Of a stretch of 64,000 nt of DNA, positions 1-6,887 are shown piece after piece. The notes under the pieces are model-generated. The model ran no database searches, was not told where the DNA came from, and saw nothing but the letters and a program-made list of their open reading frames with translations. Every line of letters starts with the position of its first letter. The stretch's first letter is position 1. The stretch lies in NCBI GenBank assembly GCA_947627985.1, contig CANQYD010000001.1, forward strand, positions 1-64,000, read 5' to 3'. This DNA comes from an uncultured Clostridia bacterium (lineage in GTDB: Bacteria; Bacillota; Clostridia; Oscillospirales; Ruminococcaceae). The position numbers and the translations under genes are program-made.

Positions 1-246
1 GACCGGGCGAGCATATCAAAACTTAACGGCTTTGCCGATACAGACGGAACAATTCGGGTTTATTTCACCGTCGAGCAAGCGCAGAAAAAGCTATGCCGAA
101 GCAAACAGTGTACTACAAGAATTTTCAAGGAGCTGGAAGTCAGCGGGTTGATTTGCCGCAAGAAGCAAGGACTTGGTAAGCCTGCGGTCATCACGCTGAA
201 TTATCCAGAGAGTGCAAAGCTGATCGGCCCGCAAAATACTGTATGA
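1..246 (+). CDS. RepA-like replication initiator, 3' part only
   Basis: The frame is open from the first base and stops with TGA at 244-246, giving the last 81 residues of a protein that begins outside the window. Residues such as YFTVEQAQKKL, a basic stretch, FKELEVSGLICRKKQGLGKP and a final VITLNYPES match the winged-helix N-terminal domain of the RepA_N family of plasmid and integrative-element initiators. In that family this domain is followed by a long C-terminal part, but here the protein ends directly after it, so the gene is probably truncated at its 3' end. Family assignment is from memory of the motif pattern; truncation is an inference. Confidence 0.6.
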   Translation, partial: DRASISKLNGFADTDGTIRVYFTVEQAQKKLCRSKQCTTRIFKELEVSGLICRKKQGLGKPAVITLNYPESAKLIGPQNTV

Positions 247-301
247 AAAAGTGTCGGAAATCAAGGGTAGTTTTTTGCTCTTTTGTAAGTCCTGTTTTCA
301 T
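191..301 (-). pseudogene. Start of a lost gene, good SD and ATG but overlapping repA tail
   Basis: On the minus strand a perfect AGGAGG (309-314) sits 7 nt before ATG at 301. The reading frame continues for only 36 codons (MKTGLTKEQKTTL...) and most of it is antisense to the RepA fragment. The good start with no gene behind it suggests that a deletion joined the beginning of one mobile-element gene to the tail of repA near 247-265. It could also be a short real peptide. No family recognised. Confidence 0.25.
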
Positions 302-664
302 AAAATAACCTCCTGCTTAAATTTTTCTTGATTTTCAAAAATAGGGCGTTTTTCGGCAATTTTTCTCGGTTCTTGACCTGATAAAATTAGAGATTTTCCC
401 GCCGGACACCCTCATTTTATGAGTTTACTGTGAACATAAAGCAGAACCGAAAAAATGCGTTTTCTTCGTCTCTTGACTATATTGACTATAAATTCAGATC
501 ATGGCTGACAAGCGCGGAATAATAGAACCGTAATAACCATCCCCCGGCAAAGCCGGGGGTATTTCAATAATCGCCCCGTAGGGGCTCAGGTTACAAGCCA
601 CGCCTTGAAAGGCGTTCTGTCACAGGACGCTTCGCGGCTGCGTTCTCTTGCGCCCCGTTACCGC

Positions 665-1114
665 TTACCCGTTGAACGGGTCGGTATCATCCAACGTCAG
701 CTGACCCGATGTTCTATCCTCTTCCAACTGCCTTTGGATATACTCCGTTATTGCCTTTGTGTTTTTACCTACCGTATCCACATAGTACCCTCTGCACCAA
801 AACGAACGATTCCGATACTTATATTTCATATCTTCCCACTTGTTGTAGATCATGATGCTGCTCTTTCCTTTCAGGTACCCCATGAACGAGGATACTGAGT
901 GCTTTGGCAGTATCTCCACAAGGATATGTATGTGGTCGGGACAGGCTTCTGCTTCCAACAGATTTACTCCGTACCAGTTACATAGTTGTCTTAACATCTG
1001 ACCTATTTCTAACCTTTTGGTGCCGTAAAACACCTTTCTACGGTACTTCGGTGCAAATACTATGTGATACTTGTAATTCCACTTTGAATGTGATAAACTG
1101 TGTATGTCATTCAC
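665..1114 (-). CDS. tnpA: IS200 transposase TnpA (Y1 HUH single-strand transposase)
   Basis: The 149-residue protein is of full family length and looks intact. It shows the opening block KYHIVFAPKYRRKVFYG, the HUH metal-binding motif as HIHILVEI near residue 62, and the catalytic tyrosine region RGYYVDTVGKN near residue 110-120, followed by the C-terminal helix AITEYIQRQLEE. The enzyme cuts and joins single-stranded ends at the terminal hairpins, working as a dimer. The start is GTG at 1114, preceded by AGGAGG at 1124-1129. That ribosome binding site is buried in a 12-bp stem described separately, so expression is expected to be very low. Confidence 0.92.
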   Translation of the reverse strand: MNDIHSLSHSKWNYKYHIVFAPKYRRKVFYGTKRLEIGQMLRQLCNWYGVNLLEAEACPDHIHILVEILPKHSVSSFMGYLKGKSSIMIYNKWEDMKYKYRNRSFWCRGYYVDTVGKNTKAITEYIQRQLEEDRTSGQLTLDDTDPFNG

Positions 1115-1125
1115 TTTGTAATGAC

Positions 1126-1181
1126 CTCCTTTTGACTTCTATTGCAGTTCGCAGCCGCATTCTTAGTATAGTCAAAAGGAG
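1126..1181 (-). promoter_or_regulatory. Stem-loop sequestering the tnpA Shine-Dalgarno
   Basis: Bases 1126-1137 and 1170-1181 are perfect 12-bp inverted complements, CTCCTTTTGACT against AGTCAAAAGGAG. In tnpA mRNA the 3' arm contains the AGGAG of the ribosome binding site, so the folded leader hides the start. A leader stem that blocks tnpA translation is known for IS200 elements; here it is read directly from the sequence. Confidence 0.8.
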
Positions 1182-1353
1182 TTTTATTTTCAAGACTGAT
1201 AGCTATAAGCTCTTTTGAACCCCCGGCCGAGCCGGGGGTTTTCGAGATACAAAAATCGGAGCTTTGCAAAAAGCCCCGATTTTTATATCAGCCAACAATT
1301 ATCCGATAATAAAATATATTTATAACTGCCCCTCATCCTCAAATCAAAATGCT

Positions 1354-1386
1354 AAAAGCCGAGGCATTAACCTCGGCTTTTGTTTA
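1354..1386 (-). terminator. Rho-independent terminator after the SASP-like 3' end
   Basis: A perfect 11-bp stem, 1354-1364 with 1371-1381, has a 6-nt loop and A/T tracts on both sides, so it could act in either direction. On the minus strand it follows the stop codon at 1394-1396 by about a dozen bases. Confidence 0.7.
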
Positions 1387-1390
1387 TACG

Positions 1391-1437
1391 CTCTTATCGC
1401 ACATTACCGCTCTTGTAAGCGTCGATCATTTTCTTGA
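1391..1437 (-). repeat. 47-bp direct repeat of the SASP 3' end, copy 1 (att-like?)
   Basis: This segment equals 16324-16370 at 46 of 47 positions, in the same orientation. It encodes the last residues KKMIDAYKSGNVR and the stop of an alpha/beta spore protein. Identity stops sharply inside the coding sequence on one side and just after the stop codon on the other. It could be one end of an integrated element or the remains of a second spore-protein gene. Confidence 0.75.
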
Positions 1438-2093
1438 ACGTGTGACCCGCACGACCCTCGCTGCCGCCGCCTCTTTTGAGCTTCTGCAAATACTTCTCGC
1501 ATCTCTCGCCGGTAAATATCTTTATATCCAGCCTCGCGGTGTTTCCGTCGGTCGTGACGAAAATTTTGTCCACAAAAGCGTCAATAAATTCCTTTGTTAT
1601 CTCGCCGTTTTTGCAGTCCTCCTCGGCTTGGCGCAGCACCTTTTTTATCCGCTCCATGTTCGCCCTGAAGTCCTCGCGGGAGGTCTGCTGCTCCCGCAAA
1701 TCCTCGAGCTCGCGGGCAAATGCCGCCAGCCCGTCGTTGCACTGCGCGGAAAGCTCCTTGAAATCCTCGGCGGTTATGCTGTCGAGCGCGGCAAGCTCCA
1801 AAAGCTTGCTTTTCTTTTTTCTTGCGACCTCGATTTTTCTCTCCGTGTCCTCGATTTTCTCAGCGATTTTTTGGTCGGACGTCATGCCTAAATACATCTT
1901 CTCGTACTCTTCTATCATCGCCTTTGAAACGTCCTTTGTATCCTTGAAAACCTCGAAGATAGCCGATCTGGTTCCCGAGCGAGTTGAGCTGCTCATCCGA
2001 CTCCGACGACACCCGCGCGTAATATGTAACCCGCAGCGGAATATCGTAGACGCTCTTTGTTTTGAGCTGCTGCCTGATTGAGTGCAAATCCAT
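1394..2093 (-). pseudogene. Large serine recombinase, internally deleted, fused to SASP tail
   Basis: The N-terminus starts at ATG 2093 with GGAGGA upstream and shows the serine-recombinase active-site region TYYARVSSESDEQLNSL. After about 45 residues (near 1960) the frame shifts and the sequence continues as the C-terminal coiled-coil part of the same family (EEYEKMYLGMTSDQKIAEKIEDTE to LDIKIFTGERCEKYLQ). Most of the catalytic domain, the recombinase domain and the zinc ribbon are missing. The last 14 or so codons are not recombinase but the spore-protein tail within the 47-bp repeat, so the coding sequence is a chimera. It cannot be an active recombinase. Confidence 0.8.
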
Positions 2094-2122
2094 ATATCTA
2101 TCCTCCGAATTTAGATGATAGA

Positions 2123-2196
2123 GTGTTAGAAAGTTAGAGGATAGAAGTATGCTGCCAAACACGTATGGGTAGGGCGATTCTAACTTCTAATCTCTT
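2123..2196. repeat. Inverted GTTAGA-rich repeats upstream of the recombinase remnant
   Basis: Bases 2123-2147 carry a run of TTAGA units and 2177-2196 an imperfect inverse complement of it. The same kind of TTAGAAGTTAGA words flank the palindrome mosaic at 21250-21280 and 21891-21920, so this is probably a decayed member of the same intergenic repeat family. Confidence 0.45.
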
Positions 2197-2260
2197 AAAA
2201 GTTCGCTGCATCATTATCAGAATGATTATATCACATATTCGCTAACTTTTCAAGTGTAAT

Positions 2261-2437
2261 TTATAATCTATTTGCCCTCTGCGCCTGGCGGTTGTTTATC
2301 AGAATCCGCATTTTGTTCCGCTGCTCCTCGGTTATCAGACCCCGCGAGAAGAGCGTGTCGTTGTAATATGTCAGCCAGAGCCGCTCCAAAACGGCTTGCT
2401 TTTCCCTCTCGTCAAATTTTTTGCGCCCCTGCGGCAT
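2261..2437 (-). CDS. Small conserved mobile-element protein, 58 aa
   Basis: Translation from ATG 2437 is supported by AAGGGGG seven bases upstream. The product is short, charged and helical: MPQGRKKFDEREKQAVLERL, then LTYYNDTLFSRGLITEEQRNKM and a basic tail. Small proteins with a YNDTL...GLITEEQ pattern are familiar beside serine recombinases of clostridial integrative elements, but I know no function. The position just upstream of the decayed recombinase fits that context. The frame is open for 36 more codons upstream, without a better start. Confidence 0.55.
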   Translation of the reverse strand: MPQGRKKFDEREKQAVLERLWLTYYNDTLFSRGLITEEQRNKMRILINNRQAQRANRL

Positions 2438-2569
2438 ACGAAGCCCCCTTGCAGATGTTAGAAGATAGATATATTGTTTCCAAAATTTGTGGCGTGATTC
2501 ACTCGGAATGGAAAGTTTTTGAGGTTGATTGCAGCTCGTCCTCATAAATTCCTCGTGTAACGCTTTGCT

Positions 2570-2875
2570 ATGCTCGTTGCTGTAATCTCATTACCTATGC
2601 CCTTTTCAAGGCATACAGAGCAAATTACCGAGATTTGGTTCAACGAAAAAGAGCCGACGATTCATATCCGCACTCACAATACTGACCTAAAAAAGCGGCT
2701 TTCAGCCTATACCGAGAAGTTCCCGATCGAATGCAGGCTGTTCGACGATGACCCCGAGCTTGGCTGCATGGAGTTTGAGATAGCAAAAGGTCGGCTCTCG
2801 TTCAGGCTGACGGAGCCGTATAGCGATGAGAGCACAGGCGAATGGCAAGCGAATATGCTAAGAAAAACGGGCTGA
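2570..2875 (+). CDS. Conserved hypothetical of clostridial mobile elements
   Basis: The 101-residue product contains ITEIWFNEKEPTIHIRTHN, TDLKKRLSAYTEKFPIECRL and FEIAKGRLSFRLTEPYS. Proteins with the KRL..Y...P..C......G...FE..KGR.S.RL pattern are common in clostridial conjugative elements and have no assigned role. No signal peptide or membrane segment is visible. The first 15 residues are unlike the rest and lack a good ribosome binding site, so the true start is uncertain and the gene may be truncated at the 5' end. Confidence 0.5.
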   Translation: MLVAVISLPMPFSRHTEQITEIWFNEKEPTIHIRTHNTDLKKRLSAYTEKFPIECRLFDDDPELGCMEFEIAKGRLSFRLTEPYSDESTGEWQANMLRKTG

Positions 2876-2905
2876 AAGGGAGATGAATCTGCAGTCAAGT
2901 CCCCA

Positions 2906-3820
2906 TTATGTTAAGATATTAACAATCATCCCCGTCACCAAGGAAAATGCCATGACAAAGGCAAGATACAGCAAAAACCGCTTCATGCCCAGCACGATTT
3001 TCAGCGCGCCGAGGGTCGTTATCTTGGTCGCCGGTCCGGTAATCATAAAGGCGGAGGCGCTGCCCATGCTCATGCCCATTGTGAGCCACTCGCGAATCAG
3101 CGGTATTGTCCCTCCGCCGCAGGCGTAGAGCGGTACCCCGATAGTCGCCGCCATCAGCACCCCGAAGCCCTCGTTAGTCTCGCCAAACAGCCTTGCAAAG
3201 CCGTCCGCGGGGACGTATCTCTGAAACAGCGCGGACAGCAGAACTTCCAAGAGAAACCACCCGCCCGTCGCCCTGATGTTCCTGCCGAGGGTAAAAGTAA
3301 AGCGCAGAAACGGGTTCGGGTTGGTGTCGTGAGAGGCGCGCGGCTCGAAGCCGTCGAAATTGAAAAAGGACTTGTTCTTGTAAAAAATATGTACCACGAT
3401 GCCCGCAACAATCCCGCAGACCGTGCAGGACACAATGCGGATCACAAGCGCCGTCGCTCCCAAAGCGGTGGAGTACATGATGAGCTGCGGGTTCAGAAGC
3501 ACACTGGACATCATAAACGCCGCCAGCCAGTCGTGCCGCATTCCATGCTTAGAAAAGGACGCCGCGATGGGGATCGTGCCGTACATACAAAGTGGGGAGG
3601 CGATGCCGAGCAAACTTGCCGGGACGACGCCCCACAGCCCCCACTTCTTATCCCGGATTCGGTCAAAGGCTCCGTGAATGGTGTCCTTTGCAAACACCGA
3701 AACAAGGGAGCCGACGACCATACCGAGAATCCAATAACCGGCGATTTGCCGAAGCTGCAAAGTGAAGTAGTACCACACATAGACGAACTCCCGGTGCAGG
3801 ACTTGGGAGACTTCACTCAT
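2906..3820 (-). CDS. Permease of the ArsP/DUF318 family
   Basis: The 304-residue protein has about eight hydrophobic segments arranged as two halves, each with a conserved motif: GIASPLCMYGTIPIAASFSKHG near residues 91-112 and GVPLYACGGGTIPLIREWL near 228-246. This internal pseudo-repeat with a cysteine in each half is typical of the PF03773 permeases, some of which export organoarsenicals or metals. The substrate cannot be read from the sequence. The ATG at 3820 directly follows the TAG of the DUF362 remnant, so the gene is the last one of the minus-strand redox operon. Confidence 0.75.
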   Translation of the reverse strand: MSEVSQVLHREFVYVWYYFTLQLRQIAGYWILGMVVGSLVSVFAKDTIHGAFDRIRDKKWGLWGVVPASLLGIASPLCMYGTIPIAASFSKHGMRHDWLAAFMMSSVLLNPQLIMYSTALGATALVIRIVSCTVCGIVAGIVVHIFYKNKSFFNFDGFEPRASHDTNPNPFLRFTFTLGRNIRATGGWFLLEVLLSALFQRYVPADGFARLFGETNEGFGVLMAATIGVPLYACGGGTIPLIREWLTMGMSMGSASAFMITGPATKITTLGALKIVLGMKRFLLYLAFVMAFSLVTGMIVNILT

Positions 3821-4188
3821 CTATACCACCAAATCGTAGGTGCGGCTGCCTAAACCGATTTCCTCGGCGAGTTCTAGCGTGTGAAGTCCGTTGCCACTTT
3901 GCCGATGGGCGTCTAGCCGAGGGCTTCATAAATCGAAAGCATTCCCTCCGCGCTGATGTCGGAGGTGAAGTATACAACGGGTGTTTCACTGCTGCTGTCT
4001 GGATCTTCCGACGGCTCTGTTTCGCTTGTTTCCAAAGTCGTGATTTCCGATGTATCAGCCGAAATCGGGTCGTCTTTCAAAGATGTTGCTATCGGCGGAG
4101 TACTGTCAAATTCGTTCGGCTCCGAACCGCAAGCCGTCATAAGAAGCGGCAGACATACTGCCATAAACAGTGATAATGCCTTTTTCAT
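3821..4188 (-). pseudogene. DUF362 lipoprotein with internal deletion
   Basis: The N-terminus is a lipoprotein signal (MKKALSLFMAVCLPLLMTAC, cysteine 20), an acidic Ser/Thr linker and then VVYFTSDISAEGMLSIYEALG, which is how DUF362 domains begin. A TAG follows at once. About 60 bases later, in another frame, comes TLELAEEIGLGSRTYDLVV, which fits the extreme C-terminus of the same family, ending at TAG 3821-3823. Some 200 or more central residues are therefore missing, including any iron-sulfur ligands. The 91-residue N-terminal part could still be made as a small lipoprotein. Confidence 0.7.
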
Positions 4189-4197
4189 AAAAGCCTC

Positions 4198-4431
4198 CTA
4201 TCTTGCGCCCGCATGGCACTGCTTCATCGCAATCTTCCGAATAATATTCTTGACAGAGATTTTTTCGGGACAGCAGGCGGTGCAGGCTCCGCACTCGATG
4301 CAGTCCTCGGGTCCTGCGAAATCCGAAAACGGTCTTATCTCGCCCTTGATTATCGCGGGAATGTCTATGCCCGCGGGACACGCCGCTTTGCATTTTCCGC
4401 AGTTTGTGCAGGCTTGTTTTGTATCATTCAT
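4198..4431 (-). CDS. Two-cluster [4Fe-4S] ferredoxin-like protein
   Basis: The 77-residue protein has two cysteine sets, CTNCGKCKAACP and CIECGACTACCP, each matching the CxxCxxCxxxCP signature of a [4Fe-4S] cluster. The spacing of the sets resembles ferredoxin domains that sit on membrane redox complexes. Its start overlaps the end of the DUF4405 gene by 8 bases, so translation is coupled and the two products probably work together, the ferredoxin passing electrons to or from the membrane protein. Confidence 0.8.
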   Translation of the reverse strand: MNDTKQACTNCGKCKAACPAGIDIPAIIKGEIRPFSDFAGPEDCIECGACTACCPEKISVKNIIRKIAMKQCHAGAR

Positions 4432-5077
4432 CTTTCAATTTTCCTCGCTTCAGTGCTTTAAAAATGACTGCGCCGATGCAGGCAAAAAGACACATCATGG
4501 AGGCGTAGTCCGCCATAAACCGCAGCCGCGGCTCCCCAAAATCAAAGAAAACAAACTGATTCTTCAAAAACAGATAGGATGCCATGTCACGGTTTACAAA
4601 TGCGTATGCTCCATAGATTGACACGGCGATAGCGACCGCCCATAGCAGGACGGTAACGCCCTTGTTCTTCCCCGCACGGTGCGCCCCGACGTGATTGCCC
4701 ACATGGACGGACATCAGGATAAATCCCCAATGGGACAGAAGCAGATGAACCGTTCGGGCAAAGGACATCCCGCCGATGCCGAAAAAGTGGAATATGTGCT
4801 TCGACATCATGATCCCGCTGACAGGCAGAAAAATCATTATTATCAAAAGCATGATATTTACGGAGGCGAAATAGATTCGCAGCGGCGTATAGTGTCCCTT
4901 GAAAAGCGTTTTCAGCCACGCCGGATTCATGATATGGTGCAGTATAAACAGCAAGAACATAGCAAGTCCCAGCCATTCATGCGCCGTTTCTCCAATGAGT
5001 GAATACGCCATGAGCATAGGCAGGAGAATGAGCATGGCCGTGTCTATGATGATTTTTATGATCTTTTTGGCCTTCAT
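4424..5077 (-). CDS. DUF4405 membrane protein, probable haem-binding redox subunit
   Basis: The 217-residue protein has six predicted membrane segments. Histidines lie at helix ends in HEWLG, LHHIMNP, HLLLSHWGF and SVHVGNHVG, the arrangement seen in DUF4405 and cytochrome b561-like di-haem proteins. The haem role is inferred from the histidines. It is translationally coupled to the following ferredoxin gene and preceded by two flavodoxin genes, suggesting a membrane electron-transfer step. Confidence 0.7.
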   Translation of the reverse strand: MKAKKIIKIIIDTAMLILLPMLMAYSLIGETAHEWLGLAMFLLFILHHIMNPAWLKTLFKGHYTPLRIYFASVNIMLLIIMIFLPVSGIMMSKHIFHFFGIGGMSFARTVHLLLSHWGFILMSVHVGNHVGAHRAGKNKGVTVLLWAVAIAVSIYGAYAFVNRDMASYLFLKNQFVFFDFGEPRLRFMADYASMMCLFACIGAVIFKALKRGKLKDE

Positions 5078-5104
5078 CTCTTTCTCCTGTCTGCCTGTTA
5101 CAGC

Positions 5105-5605
5105 TTACTCACATAATCCCTTTACGCACTCGATCCATTTTTGGATTTCGTTTTCGGGTGTTTCCATACTACTTCCGCCGTCTGCGTCAAACTTCACCTG
5201 CAAATCAAAGGTGGATTTTGCGTCCTTGCAGGCTTTTTTCATATCCTTGATCACATGACCCGGCCAGCCTGCGTTCGTCATAAACGGAACGACCGTTTTT
5301 CCGTTCCAATCCTGACTGTTCAGATAGGTTAGGACAGCAGGAGCCATTGTGTACCACCATGTAGGCGTTCCGACGGCGATCACATCATAGTCGGCGGCGG
5401 AATACAGCAGGGGTTTGATCTCCGGCTGGAAACCGCTGTCCGCCTCCCGTTTTCCCTGATCCACCACATCCTGATAGCTGCCCTCGTAGGGCTTGACTGT
5501 TTCGATTTTCGCAATATCAGCGCCGGTCGCTTTTTGCAGCATCTCCGCAATTTTCTCTGTGTTCCCATTTGACCACAAATAGTAAACGATCAGCATCTTT
5601 TTCAT
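5105..5605 (-). CDS. Flavodoxin
   Basis: The 166-residue protein begins MLIVYYLWSNGNTEKIAEML, the FMN phosphate loop, and has the GTPTWWYTMAPAVLTYL loop near residue 79 and VVPFMTNAGWPG near 106, which contact the isoalloxazine ring in this flavodoxin type. It is cytoplasmic, with no signal. It is separated by 16 bases from the preceding flavodoxin gene and 27 from the DUF4405 gene, so all three are likely cotranscribed. Confidence 0.85.
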   Translation of the reverse strand: MKKMLIVYYLWSNGNTEKIAEMLQKATGADIAKIETVKPYEGSYQDVVDQGKREADSGFQPEIKPLLYSAADYDVIAVGTPTWWYTMAPAVLTYLNSQDWNGKTVVPFMTNAGWPGHVIKDMKKACKDAKSTFDLQVKFDADGGSSMETPENEIQKWIECVKGLCE

Positions 5606-5621
5606 ATCCTGCGCTCCTATC

Positions 5622-6137
5622 TCAAACGATTTTCTTTACCCATTTTTCAAGCTCTTTATCGCAATTTGCCGCATTGTCGCCGTTGATGGCAAGTCCCTCG
5701 GTGATTGTTGAGCCGGGGCATAATTTTGCTATATCTCTTAATGAATTTGAGAACCCGCTGCCGCCATGTGTGATTAGCGGGCAGATGGTCTTGTCCGAAA
5801 AGTCGTAGCTCTCCAGGAAAGTGAACACCGCCATGGGCATGGTCGCCCACCAGTTGGGGAACGCCAGAATTACTGTATCATATTCATTCATGTTCTCCAT
5901 CCGTGCCGTCAGCTCCGGGCGGGCGTTTTGCTCATATTCGCGCTTGGCGATCTCGATTTTCTTCATGTGGTCGTCGGGATATTTCTGCACTGTGTCGATA
6001 TAGAACAAGTCGCCTCCCAGCATCGCATGGAGCTTTTTTGCGACAACTTCCGTATTTCCCACCGGCAGATTTCGGATACCGCCGTGGGAGTAATTCTGTC
6101 CCGCATGGGAAAAGTACGCAATCAATGTTTTTGCCAT
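5622..6137 (-). CDS. Flavodoxin
   Basis: The start at ATG 6137 follows AAAGGAGG closely; the longer open frame upstream covers the promoter. The 171-residue product starts MAKTLIAYFSHAGQNYSHGG, has the insert GNTEVVAKKL, the flavin loop FPNWWATMPMAVFTFLESYDF and PLITHGGSGFSNSL. This is the same subtype as the lipoprotein flavodoxin at 9622-10365 (shared YDFS.KTI.P and GSG...SL motifs), pointing to duplication within the cluster. It is the first gene of the second transcription unit. Confidence 0.87.
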   Translation of the reverse strand: MAKTLIAYFSHAGQNYSHGGIRNLPVGNTEVVAKKLHAMLGGDLFYIDTVQKYPDDHMKKIEIAKREYEQNARPELTARMENMNEYDTVILAFPNWWATMPMAVFTFLESYDFSDKTICPLITHGGSGFSNSLRDIAKLCPGSTITEGLAINGDNAANCDKELEKWVKKIV

Positions 6138-6170
6138 TTTCGTTTCCTCCTTTTTATTACTCACAAGTCC

Positions 6171-6199
6171 ATTATATTGTTTTCTCTTGAAGCAAACAA
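6171..6199 (-). promoter_or_regulatory. Promoter of the flavodoxin-DUF4405-permease unit
   Basis: On the minus strand TTGTTT (6194-6199) and TATAAT (6171-6176) are 17 bases apart, 34 bases before the flavodoxin ATG. It divides the cluster into two transcription units, 10365 to 6281 and 6137 to 2906. Confidence 0.7.
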
Positions 6200-6212
6200 C
6201 AACAATTCCGCT

Positions 6213-6256
6213 GTAAAAGAGGTTTACGCCACACTTCCTGCAAAAAAGTGGCGTAA
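6213..6256. repeat. Dyad element copy 1, TTACGCCAC...GTGGCGTAA
   Basis: A perfect 9-bp inverted repeat, 6224-6232 with 6248-6256, lies just upstream of the promoter at 6171-6199. The whole stretch recurs at 10439-10483, where the right arm has decayed. A shared operator for the cluster is the simplest reading; a small repeat element is the alternative. Confidence 0.5.
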
Positions 6257-6280
6257 GTCGGTCCTTGTCGTCTGTCATTC

Positions 6281-6874
6281 TTATCGGTTCGAGTTGCCAA
6301 AGGCGACCCATTCGCCGTCCCGCTTTTCCCAATGGTGCGTCCCGCTCATGCGGCAGGTGCCTCTCGCGCCGTAGGCGTTGGCGTTCAGCACGGAGGTAAA
6401 GGTGACGCTTGCTGTATCTCCATTTACTTTGACGGTCGGGCTGTCAATGCCGACGGTGAAATACCTAAGATTGCCGTTTTCAATATCCGCGAAGTATTCC
6501 TCCCGCGTCTGCTGCCGTCCGCTCATGTGGGTAAAGGTTGCATCCTCCGGCACAAGCTCCCGGAGGGTATCCGTGTCCGCGTCGGTCATGATCTGACAGT
6601 ACCGCGCCTGCGCATGCAGCACCGCAAGCTGTTCGTCGCTCATACCGTCAAGGTCTGCATTTATCAGCTCCACGTTTGGAAAATCCGAAAAATCGTATTG
6701 TGTCATTATTTCCGTTTGCTCCTTTTGTGTAACATTGGGCAATCCCGCGCTCGGCGTCTCTACTAATAGCGTCTGCGGCGGCTCGGTGGAATCTGCCGGA
6801 GGTTCCGCCCCGGCGCATCCCGCAAAGCAGGCCAGCGCGAGGGCAAGGGCAAGCAGCACCGGGATTCTTCTCAT
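6281..6874 (-). CDS. Lipoprotein with SnoaL/NTF2-like domain
   Basis: A 197-residue protein with a lipoprotein signal ending LACFAGC (cysteine 20), a short Pro/Thr linker and then a domain of about 120 residues. The domain has ARYCQIMTDADTDTLRELVPEDATFTHMSGRQQTREEYFADIENG and a final HHWEKRDGEWVAFGNSNR, typical of the SnoaL/DUF4440 fold, a cone-shaped pocket that binds small hydrophobic molecules or acts in ester or epoxide chemistry. The substrate is unknown. It lies 13 bases downstream of an aldo/keto reductase gene and closes the first unit. Confidence 0.65.
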   Translation of the reverse strand: MRRIPVLLALALALACFAGCAGAEPPADSTEPPQTLLVETPSAGLPNVTQKEQTEIMTQYDFSDFPNVELINADLDGMSDEQLAVLHAQARYCQIMTDADTDTLRELVPEDATFTHMSGRQQTREEYFADIENGNLRYFTVGIDSPTVKVNGDTASVTFTSVLNANAYGARGTCRMSGTHHWEKRDGEWVAFGNSNR

Positions 6875-6887
6875 AGGCTGTCCTCCG

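Larger units (their letters stand above)
541..1238 (-). mobile_element. IS200-type insertion sequence (IS200/IS605 family, tnpA only)
   Basis: The element is bounded by two near-identical 19-nt hairpins, CCCCCGGC-AAA-GCCGGGGG type, at 541-559 and 1220-1238. Subterminal hairpins of this kind are what the Y1 transposase of this family recognises. It carries only tnpA and no tnpB/IscB-type accessory gene. The exact tips lie a few bases outside the hairpins and cannot be fixed without an empty site. It has inserted between the repA remnant and the recombinase remnant. Further small palindromes at 572-650 lie in the 3' end region of the element. Confidence 0.85.

Noticed and set aside
605..1218. 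Plus-strand frames of about 100 codons across the insertion sequence
   Set aside because: They are antisense to tnpA or its leader, and tnpA has all catalytic motifs.
6224..6256. The TTACGCCAC dyad as a transcription terminator
   Set aside because: Its T tract is in the loop rather than after the stem, and the element is repeated upstream of another gene start.
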